Shown piece after piece: positions 25,607 to 33,617 of a DNA stretch of 45,431 nt. The translations under genes and the position numbers were made by a program. Origin of the DNA: an uncultured Verrucomicrobiota bacterium. GTDB taxonomy: Bacteria > Verrucomicrobiota > Kiritimatiellia > SS1-B-03-39 > UBA6053. Below the pieces are notes generated by a model that saw nothing but the letters and a program-made list of their open reading frames with translations, did not search any database and was not told the origin of the DNA. How positions within the stretch are numbered: position 1 is the first letter of the stretch; every line of letters begins with the position of its first letter. The stretch is taken from contig CAKZLZ010000179.1 in NCBI GenBank assembly GCA_937127435.1, positions 1 to 45,431 on the forward strand, read 5' to 3'.

Positions 25607-26623
25607 TCAGGTTTTAGCCGATATTTGTGGTCTTAAGGTTTTGCCGTCCTGCCAGACTGCAGGCACTTGAAGGTTGGTGGCGATCTCCGGGATCCCCCAC
25701 ATTCCGGTTTGAATCTGTAGGTTTAATAAATCGAATGCCCGTGCACCGAGTGAGGTGCCGTCTTTGATCATGCCGCTCTCTCCATTTTCCCCCACCCGCA
25801 GGGAAACGAATCCCACATCCTCCGGAATTTTCAGGCCTTGTTTGATAAGCGAATCGAGTAAATACGAATCCCAGAAAATGACCGCATCGAGGGTTTCATC
25901 TTTGATCCAGTCTGTGATATTCTGATCGGTTCGTTCCAGAACCTTGACGGAAGTATGTTCAAATACTTCGTGTTCGGATTGAAAGAGGAAGGTGCTTCTC
26001 CACACGTGTTCCTCCCGGATATCCACGGACCGCAGCACACAAAATCCAACCCGCTTGTATTTTCGGTGCCGCAATTCTCTACAAGCGGTCTCCATATCCG
26101 CCCGATGGTCGAAGCGAACCGTATGAAACCGCGGCGCTTTTAGATTTAGACCAATGGTGATGCTGGCAAATTTCGACCAGTCAAAGTGTAAGCGGGGAAT
26201 GCTCTTGTAATTTCCGCCAATCAGGAGGCCGCGTACCCCCTGTGCGAGTAGTTTTCTTACTTGGCGTTTTTGAGTTTCAGGATCGGTATTCACACAGAAG
26301 GGTCGCATGGCGTAGCCCATCGCTTCCGCACGCTGCGCCGCCCCCTTCCAAGCCGCCCCGTGAAATTCATCGTCAAAGAGCTTCTGCTCGTTGGGAAACC
26401 AAGTCACAAAGGCAATATTACAGTACGTCTCCCGCTGAACATTTCGCCACCTACGCTTGTTCAGGGCCTGCAGCATGGGGTCGGGCCGATAATTCATTTT
26501 CTTGGCCAGGGCTGCGATTTTGCGGGTCGTTTCCTGACTGATCCGCGGATGATGGCGCAAAGCCAGGGATACGGTGGCAGTGGAAACGCCCGCCGCGCGG
26601 GCAATATCTTTAATCGTCGTCAT
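25607..26623 (-). CDS. LacI-family transcriptional regulator
   Basis: 338 aa. The N-terminal HTH is typical (TTIKDIARAAGVSTATVSLALRHHPRISQETTRKI) with hinge-helix region near residue 50. The rest is a periplasmic-binding-protein-like effector domain (GVRGLLIGGNYKSIPRL, DVGFVSLRVGENGESGMIKDG). The effector is probably a sugar. A dyad 12 bases upstream (26635-26652) may be its own operator and may also control the divergent PEP-CTERM gene. Confidence 0.9.
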   Translation of the reverse strand: MTTIKDIARAAGVSTATVSLALRHHPRISQETTRKIAALAKKMNYRPDPMLQALNKRRWRNVQRETYCNIAFVTWFPNEQKLFDDEFHGAAWKGAAQRAEAMGYAMRPFCVNTDPETQKRQVRKLLAQGVRGLLIGGNYKSIPRLHFDWSKFASITIGLNLKAPRFHTVRFDHRADMETACRELRHRKYKRVGFCVLRSVDIREEHVWRSTFLFQSEHEVFEHTSVKVLERTDQNITDWIKDETLDAVIFWDSYLLDSLIKQGLKIPEDVGFVSLRVGENGESGMIKDGTSLGARAFDLLNLQIQTGMWGIPEIATNLQVPAVWQDGKTLRPQISAKT

Positions 26624-26634
26624 TTTGATAACCT

Positions 26635-26652
26635 AAGTTATGTGGTTAACTT
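26635..26652. promoter_or_regulatory. Candidate operator between LacI gene and PEP-CTERM gene
   Basis: AAGTTA (26635-26640) and TAACTT (26647-26652) form a perfect 6-bp dyad with a 6-base spacer. An overlapping TAAC-CTAA-GTTA dyad lies just left of it. It sits in the short divergent region between the regulator start (26623) and the PEP-CTERM start (26698), a normal place for autoregulation. It differs from the 35779-35800 palindrome, so the two LacI proteins likely have different sites. Confidence 0.4.
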
Positions 26653-26697
26653 TAAAATCAGTTGCTCCGCAATCTTATTCTTTTTATAGTAATTTTT

Positions 26698-27408
26698 ATG
26701 AAAATAATCAGATCTTTTTACATCGTCACTTTTTGCGCTCTGTTCTTGGGCGGTTACACCCGGGCGGTGATTGTTATTACAACCGCAACTGGCACCGGTG
26801 CAGACAGTTATGTGAATTACGGGAGCAACCAGGGTGTCAATTACGGAAGTAGTGAAACGGCGCAGGTCTTGATGGGCTCTTCAAATGATTATTTGCGCAA
26901 AGCGTACTTCCGTTTTGATCTCAGCTCGGTTTCCGGTTCGATTACCGAAGCCACCCTGTCTTTTCGGGTTACCAGCCCGGATAACTTAACTGGTGGGGGA
27001 CCGGTCAAACTTTATGGGTTGAATGACGGGGTCACAGGTGAAGACTGGTCGGAAACGGGAATCACTTGGAGTAATGCACCTGCCAACACTTTAGGGGACA
27101 CTGCTGCGCTGGATTCAAACGCAACTGAATTGGCGGCCTTTGCAAATATAAATTCCACAACAACCACCGTCAATTTCACATCTGAGATCCTGAGTTTTCT
27201 TCAGGCCGACACAGACAACAATGTCACATTCATCGTCACCGGAGGTTCATATCTCACGGGTTCGCCGATCCGCTACAATTTCTACACCAAAGAAAATACC
27301 AGTACGGAACCTTTCCCTACGCTGGCAATTACCACAATTCCCGAGCCCTCATCGATCGCCTTGATCCTCATTGCGCTTACCACGCTGGTCTGGGTTCGCC
27401 GCCGCTAA
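26698..27408 (+). CDS. DNRLRE/CBM96-type PEP-CTERM protein
   Basis: 236 aa from ATG 26698 (a TTG at 26662 in frame is unlikely). Signal peptide MKIIRSFYIVTFCALFLGG. The body matches the DNRLRE-type beta-sandwich: GADSYVNYGSNQGVNYGSS, then LRKAYFRFDLSSVSGSITEATLSFRV, ETGITWSNAPA and VTFIVTGGS. Related modules are carbohydrate-binding (CBM96). The C-terminus IPEPSSIALILIALTTLVWVRRR is a PEP-CTERM signal. It is probably a surface-anchored glycan-binding protein, divergent from a LacI regulator. Confidence 0.85.
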   Translation: MKIIRSFYIVTFCALFLGGYTRAVIVITTATGTGADSYVNYGSNQGVNYGSSETAQVLMGSSNDYLRKAYFRFDLSSVSGSITEATLSFRVTSPDNLTGGGPVKLYGLNDGVTGEDWSETGITWSNAPANTLGDTAALDSNATELAAFANINSTTTTVNFTSEILSFLQADTDNNVTFIVTGGSYLTGSPIRYNFYTKENTSTEPFPTLAITTIPEPSSIALILIALTTLVWVRRR

Positions 27409-27499
27409 ATAACGTAATTCGTTACTGACTTTGGGCGGAGGTTGAGGAATTTAGTGGCTAAATCTCCTTGGTGTGGCGCAGGAATTCATTATCGGAGAG

Positions 27500-27516
27500 G
27501 CCTGCTTTATGCAGGC
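27500..27516 (+). promoter_or_regulatory. Small hairpin before queA
   Basis: GCCTGC-TTTAT-GCAGGC is a perfect 6-bp stem with a 5-base loop. It ends 5 bases before the queA start and lies directly after GGAGAGG (27494-27500), so folding would bring this ribosome-binding site nearer the start codon. A structural role is inferred only. Confidence 0.3.
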
Positions 27517-27521
27517 ACCAT

Positions 27522-28568
27522 ATGAAAACCTCCGACTTTGACTACGATTTACCTGAAGAACTGATTGCCCAGCATCCGGCTGAGAAGCGGGATGCGTCGC
27601 GCATGTTGGCTTTGGGCATTTATGGCGGGGAGATCCGGCATCAGCATATCCGCGATTTTAAGGACTATTTACGTCCGGGCGATGCCCTGGTGTTGAACAA
27701 TACCCGGGTGATTCCGGCACGCACTTATGGTCACAAGGCCACGGGCGGGAAAGTGGAATGCCTGTTTATCGAACCGGTGGACGGCAGTGATTCTGAATGG
27801 TTGGTGATGATGAAAAGCAGCCACCGTCCCAAACCGGGAATGGTGATTACGCTCAATGATGATTTGGCGCTTGAACTGCTTGAAAACCGGGCGGACGGAC
27901 TCAATCGGGTCAGAGCCATTGGAGAGCAGGGGGTACTCAAAACGCTTGAAGAAATTGGTGAACCCCCTTTGCCGCCTTACATTCACCGCGATCACTTGTG
28001 CGAAGACGATCCCGAGCGCTATCAGACCGTGTACGCCAAAGAGCCGGGCGCGGTGGCGGCCCCCACGGCCGGACTGCATTTTACGCCGGAGCTGTTGGAC
28101 GAGATTCGCGATTTGGGGGTGAAAGTGGTCGAGTTGACCCTGCACGTGGGGCCGGGAACTTTTCGTCCGGTGAAAACGGATTCGGTGGAAGAACATCACA
28201 TGGATGAAGAGCGTTACATCGTCACCGAAGAAAATGCCCGGACCTTGAATGAGGTGAAGGCTGCCGGCGGACGGATTCTGGCGGTGGGAAGTACCTCGGT
28301 GCGCACTTTGGAAACCATTGTGCAGGACGACGGATTCTTTCCCCACGGTCACGGCCGAAGCGGGATTTATATTTATCCGCCTTACAAATTTAAAGCGGTG
28401 GACGGGATTCTTACCAATTTTCACTTGCCCCGCTCCACCCTAATGATGATGATGAGTGCGTTCACCTCCCGCGAAATTCTTTTGGCAACTTATTTGGAAG
28501 CGGTCCGCGAAGAATACCGCTTTTTCTCTTACGGCGACTGTATGTTCCTCCATGATGAATCTATATAA
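27522..28568 (+). CDS. queA: tRNA preQ1 34 S-adenosylmethionine ribosyltransferase-isomerase QueA
   Basis: 348 aa from ATG 27522; the longer in-frame start at 27468 adds an unconserved leader. It transfers and isomerises the ribosyl moiety of SAM onto preQ1 in tRNA to give epoxyqueuosine. Conserved segments: KTSDFDYDLPEELIAQHP at the start, DALVLNNTRVIPAR, AAPTAGLHFTPELLDEI, LTLHVGPGTFRPV and NFHLPRSTLMMMMSAF near the end. Its stop overlaps the next gene by 17 bases. Confidence 0.96.
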   Translation: MKTSDFDYDLPEELIAQHPAEKRDASRMLALGIYGGEIRHQHIRDFKDYLRPGDALVLNNTRVIPARTYGHKATGGKVECLFIEPVDGSDSEWLVMMKSSHRPKPGMVITLNDDLALELLENRADGLNRVRAIGEQGVLKTLEEIGEPPLPPYIHRDHLCEDDPERYQTVYAKEPGAVAAPTAGLHFTPELLDEIRDLGVKVVELTLHVGPGTFRPVKTDSVEEHHMDEERYIVTEENARTLNEVKAAGGRILAVGSTSVRTLETIVQDDGFFPHGHGRSGIYIYPPYKFKAVDGILTNFHLPRSTLMMMMSAFTSREILLATYLEAVREEYRFFSYGDCMFLHDESI

Positions 28569-29235
28569 ACATCCCGGTGTCCTCACCATTGCATATCTTT
28601 TGCTCCGCCTGATTCTGTCTCCTTTGAGTCCGGTTCCGGGTGCGGTGGCTCTGGATCCGTTGTGGATCTTTGCCCTTTTGCTTCAACGCAATGCGGGCAA
28701 AGGGTGGATGTTCAGTCTGATCCCCGGTTTGATGTTTGGAGATTGGATGTGCGGGTTTACCGGGGCGCAAATCTTTATGCGTTTGGCGGGGTTTGTGGCT
28801 TTGGGATCCTTGCCCTTACAGGGGGGCGTAAACCGGCAGTATTTTCTGCTGATGAGTGCCCACGCATTGTGGTCCTCCCTGGTTCCGGACTGGTTAGGTC
28901 ACTTTCCTTTGGGATATCTCTACGGGGTGTGGCTGTTGCAAGGGGTTCTTTGGTGGGGGATTGGGCTGCATCCCAAAGAAGAAAAGAGTTTGAAACCGCT
29001 GTTGCCGCTTTTGATTCTTCCGGTGGGACTGCTGGTGCTGAATTTAATCCTCTCCTCTCCGCCGCTTTACCCGATTCCGCAATTGGGATCCCAGAGTGGA
29101 ATGGCGCTGAGAATATTGGCAACATTTCTTTTATTGCCCCCTTTTATTGGTTGGTATCTTCATCGCGATGAACCTTCAGAGCCGGAGACCCCGGCGCCGC
29201 CTGCCGGCGGACGTTGGACGCATTTGGCGGAGTAG
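28552..29235 (+). CDS. Multi-pass membrane protein of unknown function
   Basis: 227 aa from ATG 28552 (ATG 28555 is an alternative); a start at 28456 would lie deep in queA. About six hydrophobic segments are visible, with LDPLWIFALLLQRNAGKGW, GLMFGDWMCGFTGAQIFMRLAGF and WSSLVPDWLGHFPLGYLYGVWL between them. The overall look recalls DUF6580 or ECF-type membrane components, but no signature is decisive. It overlaps queA by 17 bases, so the two are co-transcribed. A role in queuosine precursor handling is possible only by position. Confidence 0.6.
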   Translation: MMNLYKHPGVLTIAYLLLRLILSPLSPVPGAVALDPLWIFALLLQRNAGKGWMFSLIPGLMFGDWMCGFTGAQIFMRLAGFVALGSLPLQGGVNRQYFLLMSAHALWSSLVPDWLGHFPLGYLYGVWLLQGVLWWGIGLHPKEEKSLKPLLPLLILPVGLLVLNLILSSPPLYPIPQLGSQSGMALRILATFLLLPPFIGWYLHRDEPSEPETPAPPAGGRWTHLAE

Positions 29236-29456
29236 TCCACACCCTCCGTGTGTGGAAATGAAACTACCATCCAAGTCATGTGGAGATTTCCACGTACGGA
29301 GTCCGTGGACTACGTTTATGAATGAAAATGCAACTACCATTCAGATCATGTGGAGATTTCCACGTACGGAGTCCGTGGACTACGTTTATGTTTGGAAATG
29401 CAATTACTATTCAGATTATATGGAGATTTCCACGTACGGAGTCCGTGGACTACGTT
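29233..29456. repeat. 70-bp-period palindromic repeat array with inverted end
   Basis: The 34-base segment TGGAGATTTCCACG...GACTACG starts at 29281, 29351 and 29421, an exact 70-bp period; the sequence between copies (ATGxxTGGAAATGCAAxTACxAT) is also conserved. Each unit folds (TCCACG/CGTGGA). The left end (29233-29256, GTAGTCCACA..GTGTGTGG) is an inverted, diverged copy of the right end, so the block has inverted termini. No gene is present; reading frames through it are artefacts. It fills most of the gap 29236-29512. Confidence 0.85.
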
Positions 29457-29512
29457 AAGGTGTGGATTACGGCTTTCTGTAAGGAATCCTTTTTCATAAC
29501 GTACTGTTTAAA

Positions 29513-29998
29513 ATGAAATCCTTTTTCCGTAAAATTCGAAGTACGATCGTGGGAGCCCTCAAGCAGGGCTGGTCTCCGTCTGCGGTTTGTTGGTCCTCCG
29601 CCTGGGGATTGACGATTGGATTGTTTCCGATTTACGGGGTGACCACGGCCACGCTGGGACTGATTGGGTGGGTGTGGAAGCTCAACCACGCTATTATGCA
29701 GGCGTTCAATTATTTAAGTTCCCCCTTAAAATTAATTCTGATCATTCCCTATATCCGGCTGGGTGAATGGATGTTCCAGACCGATTCGCCTTTTCAACTG
29801 AGCCTTCCTCAATTTACCCGGCAATTTAAAGCGGCACCGATGGATACTTTAAGTGAATTTGCCATGACTTTTGTGCATGCCATTTGTGGATGGGCAGTCT
29901 CTGCTCCCATTTGGATGGTGCTCACTTATTTCACCATGATGATATTACTCAAAACCGGGTCTGCAACCCGCAAACAACTTCAGGGAGCCCAACCATGA
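29513..29998 (+). CDS. DUF2062 membrane protein
   Basis: 161 aa with the DUF2062 core: GWSPSAVCWSSAWGLTIGLFPIYGVTTATLGLIGWVWKLNHAIMQAFNYLSSPLKLILIIPYIRLGEW, then a C-terminal hydrophobic pair. Family members are small inner-membrane proteins of unknown function, often near lipid or glycan genes. The stop overlaps the next start as ATGA, so it is coupled to the SnoaL-like gene. The repeat array ends 57 bases upstream. Confidence 0.8.
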   Translation: MKSFFRKIRSTIVGALKQGWSPSAVCWSSAWGLTIGLFPIYGVTTATLGLIGWVWKLNHAIMQAFNYLSSPLKLILIIPYIRLGEWMFQTDSPFQLSLPQFTRQFKAAPMDTLSEFAMTFVHAICGWAVSAPIWMVLTYFTMMILLKTGSATRKQLQGAQP

Positions 29999-30594
29999 AA
30001 CTCTTTTTCTTCGGATTTATTTTGTCCACCCTTCTGTTTGTCGGCCTGTTTGTATGGCTGACCCGTGTGGGCAAGACTCCCCGTCACAACGCCACCGCTC
30101 CTACTGAAGCCTATCTGCAGGCCCTTGCCCAATCCGCTGGGAAGGCGGTCAATCCAGCCCCCGGGAGTGATGAGGAAGCGGCTTGGATTTCAAAAGTTGA
30201 AAAAGCATTCAGTCCGTTTACGGCGGAAGGGGCGGCTGCCCATTTTCCCATTGCCTATGCGGAGGAACTTTATTTCCGGGATGCGTTTCACACTTATACC
30301 GATCGCAAGACCCTGGTCGATTATATGGTCAAGTCCGCCGGGATGAGCCCGGGGGTTACGTTTGAATTTTCGCCCGTCGTACGTAACGGTATCGAATTTT
30401 ATTTGCCCTGGGTGATGGTGTTGCCGGCGAAAGACGGGGGAGGGGCCCAACGTTCACTCGGAGTCAGCCACCTTCGGTTTAATGAACAGGGCCAAGTGAT
30501 TTTCCATCAGGACTATTGGGACTCCGCCGATGTCTTGGTGCCCAAAGTTCCGGTTGCGAACGGTTTGATTGAACTGGTCAAACGCCGCTTTTGA
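29995..30594 (+). CDS. SnoaL/NTF2-like membrane-anchored protein
   Basis: 199 aa: N-terminal anchor (LFFFGFILSTLLFVGLFVWL), a linker, then an NTF2-like cone fold with YAEELYFRDAFHTYTDRKTLVDYMVKSA, GIEFYLPWVMVL, GVSHLRFNEQGQVIFHQDYWDSADVL. The GQVIFHQDYWD element is common in SnoaL-like proteins found near chalcone-isomerase or short-chain dehydrogenase genes. No activity can be assigned. ATG 29995 overlaps the DUF2062 stop. Confidence 0.72.
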   Translation: MKLFFFGFILSTLLFVGLFVWLTRVGKTPRHNATAPTEAYLQALAQSAGKAVNPAPGSDEEAAWISKVEKAFSPFTAEGAAAHFPIAYAEELYFRDAFHTYTDRKTLVDYMVKSAGMSPGVTFEFSPVVRNGIEFYLPWVMVLPAKDGGGAQRSLGVSHLRFNEQGQVIFHQDYWDSADVLVPKVPVANGLIELVKRRF

Positions 30595-30614
30595 TGCCAC
30601 AAGGACGGGGCGTT

Positions 30615-31028
30615 ATGAATAAACCCTCCCCTGATCTTTTTTGGCCTTTTCTTATCGTGGTTTCAGTATTTTTTGCTTCCGGACAATCTGAGATCGCATC
30701 GCCGGGATTTACTTTCAGTGTGGATAAGCTGGCGCATTTCGGGGTGTTCGGGGCTTTGGCCACTTCGGTGATCCGCCTTCCCCGATTCAGGGAAGCCGGA
30801 TGGAAAGGCGTATTTGTGGTTCTATTGTTGGTATCTTTATGGGGCGGACTGGATGAATTTCGTCAATCTTTCACTCCCGGACGATCCGTGGAAGTACATG
30901 ACTGGTTGGCGGATACCTTGGGTGCGATGACCGCGGTGCTTCTTTATCAGGCTTGGCCCGCCTACCGTCGTCTGCTGGAAAGCCAGCCATTGAAATTTTT
31001 AAAGCAGGGCATAGAGACTGAGGCATAG
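30615..31028 (+). CDS. VanZ-like membrane protein
   Basis: 137 aa from ATG 30615, which has GGACGGGG upstream; in-frame starts at 30591/30594 overlap the previous stop and lack an SD. VanZ signatures: FSVDKLAHFGVFGALATS and LWGGLDEFRQSFTPGRSVEVHDWLADTLGAMTAVLLYQ, with about four helices. Family function is poorly defined (VanZ gives low-level teicoplanin resistance). It sits tightly in a run with its neighbours. Confidence 0.82.
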   Translation: MNKPSPDLFWPFLIVVSVFFASGQSEIASPGFTFSVDKLAHFGVFGALATSVIRLPRFREAGWKGVFVVLLLVSLWGGLDEFRQSFTPGRSVEVHDWLADTLGAMTAVLLYQAWPAYRRLLESQPLKFLKQGIETEA

Positions 31029-31052
31029 GTGTTTTACAAAAAGGATGGAAAG

Positions 31053-31655
31053 ATGAGCAAAGATTATTTCGAACATATTGCCGGCGTTTACGATGGAGAT
31101 GACAAGCGGACCTCCAATATTGATAACATTGCCAACACGATTTTTGAAAATGTGGATCTGCATTCCGAAATGCATCTGATGGATTTCGGTTCCGGGACCG
31201 GCCTGTTGCTGGAACGAATTGCGCCCCGGGTTCAAAAGATCTCCGCGGTTGATATTTCCAAATCGATGACCGATCAGCTTGAGAGCAAACGTGAGCGGAT
31301 TCCCTGTGAATTGGATATATTGCAAATTGATTTGGTATCTACAGACCTTTCCGGGAATTTTGACGGGGTGATCTCTTCAATGACCCTGCATCATGTGGAA
31401 GATATTGACGCCCTGTTTGTAAAGTTTTATGGTTTGTTGCAAGAGGATGGTTTTGTTGCCCTTGCGGACCTGGACAAGGAGGATGGCAGTTTTCATACCC
31501 GGGATACCGGGGTTTATCATCAGGGCTTTGAGCGGGAGGTTATTCAGAATGCGGCCATTCAAGCGGGTTTCAGGGAAGTCGGAATTGTGGATGCTTCAGT
31601 CGTACAGAAGGAGCAGGGCGCGTATCCGGTGTTTTTGCTGACGGCGAAGAAATAG
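31053..31655 (+). CDS. Class I SAM-dependent methyltransferase
   Basis: 200 aa from ATG 31053 (GGATGGAAAG upstream); a GTG at 31029 adds eight unconserved residues. Rossmann-type SAM motif MDFGSGTGLLLERIAP, acidic post-I ISAVDISKSM, and motif IV-like FDGVISSMTLHHVEDIDALF. The substrate is unknown. It follows the VanZ-like gene by 24 bases. Confidence 0.88.
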   Translation: MSKDYFEHIAGVYDGDDKRTSNIDNIANTIFENVDLHSEMHLMDFGSGTGLLLERIAPRVQKISAVDISKSMTDQLESKRERIPCELDILQIDLVSTDLSGNFDGVISSMTLHHVEDIDALFVKFYGLLQEDGFVALADLDKEDGSFHTRDTGVYHQGFEREVIQNAAIQAGFREVGIVDASVVQKEQGAYPVFLLTAKK

Positions 31656-31705
31656 ATTTAGAAGCCGGCATTGAAATTTAATTCCGACTAGAGTAGGCTG
31701 TCAGC

Positions 31706-31948
31706 ATGAAGTCACCCAAATCTGCTCCCGAGCTTGTTGATCAGTTCTATTTGCATATGCGCTCTGCGCTTATTGAAACCGCGGCGGCCTTTGACCGGAT
31801 TCAGTCTGCGGATGATGCCTCTACCGCCTGGGAGGATCCCCGTTTGGAAGAGTTAAGAAATGCGGCAAAAATTATTGCCGACGATGATCCGGAGCGGGCG
31901 CGTCGAATTCTGGAATTGCTTTCGGTGAAAGAGGAGGAGGGCGCATGA
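31706..31948 (+). CDS. Small hypothetical protein upstream of TatD-like gene
   Basis: 80 aa, helical and charged (ALIETAAAFDRIQSADD, LEELRNAAKIIADDDPERARRILELLS), with no signal peptide. Its stop overlaps the start of the TatD-like gene (ATGA, GGAGGAGGGC as the ribosome-binding site for the latter), which implies a paired function. I do not recognise a family; in ebo-type clusters the partner EboA is larger, so identity with EboA is not supported. Confidence 0.55.
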   Translation: MKSPKSAPELVDQFYLHMRSALIETAAAFDRIQSADDASTAWEDPRLEELRNAAKIIADDDPERARRILELLSVKEEEGA

Positions 31949-32760
31949 AAATTATCGAACCGCATGTCCACATGATTGCCCGCACGGTGCAGGATTATGA
32001 ACGCATGGCCCGTATGCACACGGTGGCGATTTGTGAGCCCGCCTTTTGGGCGGGATACGACCGGACCTCCCCGCAGGCTTTCCACGATTATTTTACCCAT
32101 ATCTCCGAATTTGAGCCCACCCGGGCGGCGCAGTATTTGATCGATCACTATTGCTGGATTTGCATCAACCCCAAAGAAGCTGAAGATGTGGCTTTTAGCC
32201 GGGAAGTGATTTCTTTCATGCCGGAGTTTCTGAAGAAGCCGAATGTGCTGGGCATCGGGGAAATCGGATTAAACAAAAACACCCGCAACGAGATGATTAT
32301 CTTTGAAGAGCAGGTGGAATTGGCCTTGAAGCTGGATCAGCTGATCTGGATTCACACCCCGCATTTGCAGGACAAGCTCAAGGGAACCAAAATGATGCTG
32401 GATTATCTGGCGGGGCACGGGGGGGTGGATCCGGCCCGGGTTTGTTTTGACCATACCGAGGAACATACCCTGCCCATGTTGCACGAAAAGGGCTTTTGGT
32501 GTGCAATGACAGTGTATCCGGTAACCAAAAACTCACCGGAGCGGGTGATCGATTTGGTGGAAAAATTCGGTCTCGACCGCATGATTGTGGATGCCAGCGG
32601 GGATTGGGGACCTTCCGACCCTGCGACCCTGCACGATACCCTGTTTCAAATGCGCCTGCGTGGGCACAGTGACAAATCGGTGGAGCAGCTGTTCTATAAC
32701 AATCCCTGCCGATTCCTCGGACAAAGCGGAAAATTCAAACCGCAGCCGATGGACGCTTAA
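31945..32760 (+). CDS. EboB-like TatD-family metal-dependent hydrolase
   Basis: 271 aa. Metal ligands of the TatD/amidohydrolase barrel are visible: HVHM at residues 7-10, Glu in IGEIGLN, His in IWIHTPH, His in FDHTEEHTLP and Asp in IVDASGDWGPSDP. The detail of these motifs, with DYFTHISEFEPTRAAQYLIDHYCWICINPKEAED, resembles the EboB protein of ebo clusters more than housekeeping TatD. No other ebo gene (prenyltransferase, cyclase) is in the window. The reaction is unknown. Confidence 0.75.
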   Translation: MKIIEPHVHMIARTVQDYERMARMHTVAICEPAFWAGYDRTSPQAFHDYFTHISEFEPTRAAQYLIDHYCWICINPKEAEDVAFSREVISFMPEFLKKPNVLGIGEIGLNKNTRNEMIIFEEQVELALKLDQLIWIHTPHLQDKLKGTKMMLDYLAGHGGVDPARVCFDHTEEHTLPMLHEKGFWCAMTVYPVTKNSPERVIDLVEKFGLDRMIVDASGDWGPSDPATLHDTLFQMRLRGHSDKSVEQLFYNNPCRFLGQSGKFKPQPMDA

Positions 32761-32835
32761 CCGGCAAGTGTGCGTCCCGGATCGCTCGCTTCCCGCCATG
32801 GGAAACCCATTTCAAACTTTTCTTCCCTGCAGGGA

Positions 32836-33465
32836 TTATTTTCTACGGTGCAAAAAGATCAGGCCCGCCAATCCCCCCATGCCGATAAGTAACAGGGAGG
32901 AAGATTCGGGAATGGCGGTAACTGTGCCGGCAAGATTGAATTCGTCGTAGCTAATGTTGTCCGCCTTATCAATCCTGGGGCCATTCGAGTATTTGAAACT
33001 TACGGTGCCGGTGAGTCCGGAGAGGGTGAGCGGAGCACTGGTAAAATTCACAGCGGAGTTGTTTCCGGGTGTATGTTGGGTGCTGGGAATCGATTGAAAT
33101 CCCGATCCTGTATCATAGAGAAGCTCAGAGGTTTGGCCGACGGGCCTCCATTGTTGTTCCTGACCCACAAACAATTCCGTGATGCTCATCTCAAATCCGG
33201 GAGAAATTTCCACATCAAATCTGAACTCCATCACATTACCAGCTGACTTAGTGTAAAGAATCGTACCCGCAGTGGGGAAAGTGGCGGCATTCGTCGTCGC
33301 TTGGTTGCTGACTGTCAGATTTGTGTCCAAAATCTCAGGAACAAGGTCACTGTTGGAAAAACTAAAGCCAATGATGGCTCCGCTGGCGTTGAGACAGAAG
33401 GCGAAGGTCAATAGTGAAGCCGCGAGAACGCTTGTAAGGTGGGATAGACGGTAAATAAATTTCAT
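32836..33465 (-). CDS. PEP-CTERM-like sorting-domain protein
   Basis: 209 aa. Signal peptide MKFIYRLSHLTSVLAASLLTFAFCLNASGA, a beta-rich Ser/Thr/Asn-rich domain, and C-terminus IPESSSLLLIGMGGLAGLIFLHRRK. The motif reads PES instead of PEP, a permitted variant, followed by helix and basic tail as in canonical signals. A promoter is seen at 33532-33561. The function of the domain is unknown. Confidence 0.82.
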   Translation of the reverse strand: MKFIYRLSHLTSVLAASLLTFAFCLNASGAIIGFSFSNSDLVPEILDTNLTVSNQATTNAATFPTAGTILYTKSAGNVMEFRFDVEISPGFEMSITELFVGQEQQWRPVGQTSELLYDTGSGFQSIPSTQHTPGNNSAVNFTSAPLTLSGLTGTVSFKYSNGPRIDKADNISYDEFNLAGTVTAIPESSSLLLIGMGGLAGLIFLHRRK

Positions 33466-33531
33466 GTACTTTTTCTCCTTTTCAACAACGATAGACCATT
33501 AAGTTTAAGATAGATCTAGATGCATAAAAAA

Positions 33532-33561
33532 ATATTATGTCTATCCTATCTGTACTTGCAA
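33532..33561 (-). promoter_or_regulatory. Promoter of the PES-type PEP-CTERM gene
   Basis: On the minus strand TTGCAA (33561-33556) and TAATAT (33537-33532) are separated by 18 bases, about 67 bases before ATG 33465. Between promoter and gene lie GATAG/CTATC repeats that could form a dyad. Confidence 0.4.
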
Positions 33562-33617
33562 GGGATTTATAACTTCACCAGTGAAGTGATGTTCAATTTA
33601 GAAGCCATATAACATCC

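Noticed and set aside
27669..28424. 251-aa ORF antisense to queA
   Set aside because: Low-complexity shadow of a well-conserved gene.
29233..29456. Possible CRISPR array
   Set aside because: Only three units, and the between-repeat parts are nearly identical to each other; no cas genes.
29147..29458. 103-aa ORF running through the 70-bp repeats
   Set aside because: Its repeated peptide is only a translation of the repeat array in shifting frames (70 is not a multiple of 3); no start signal.
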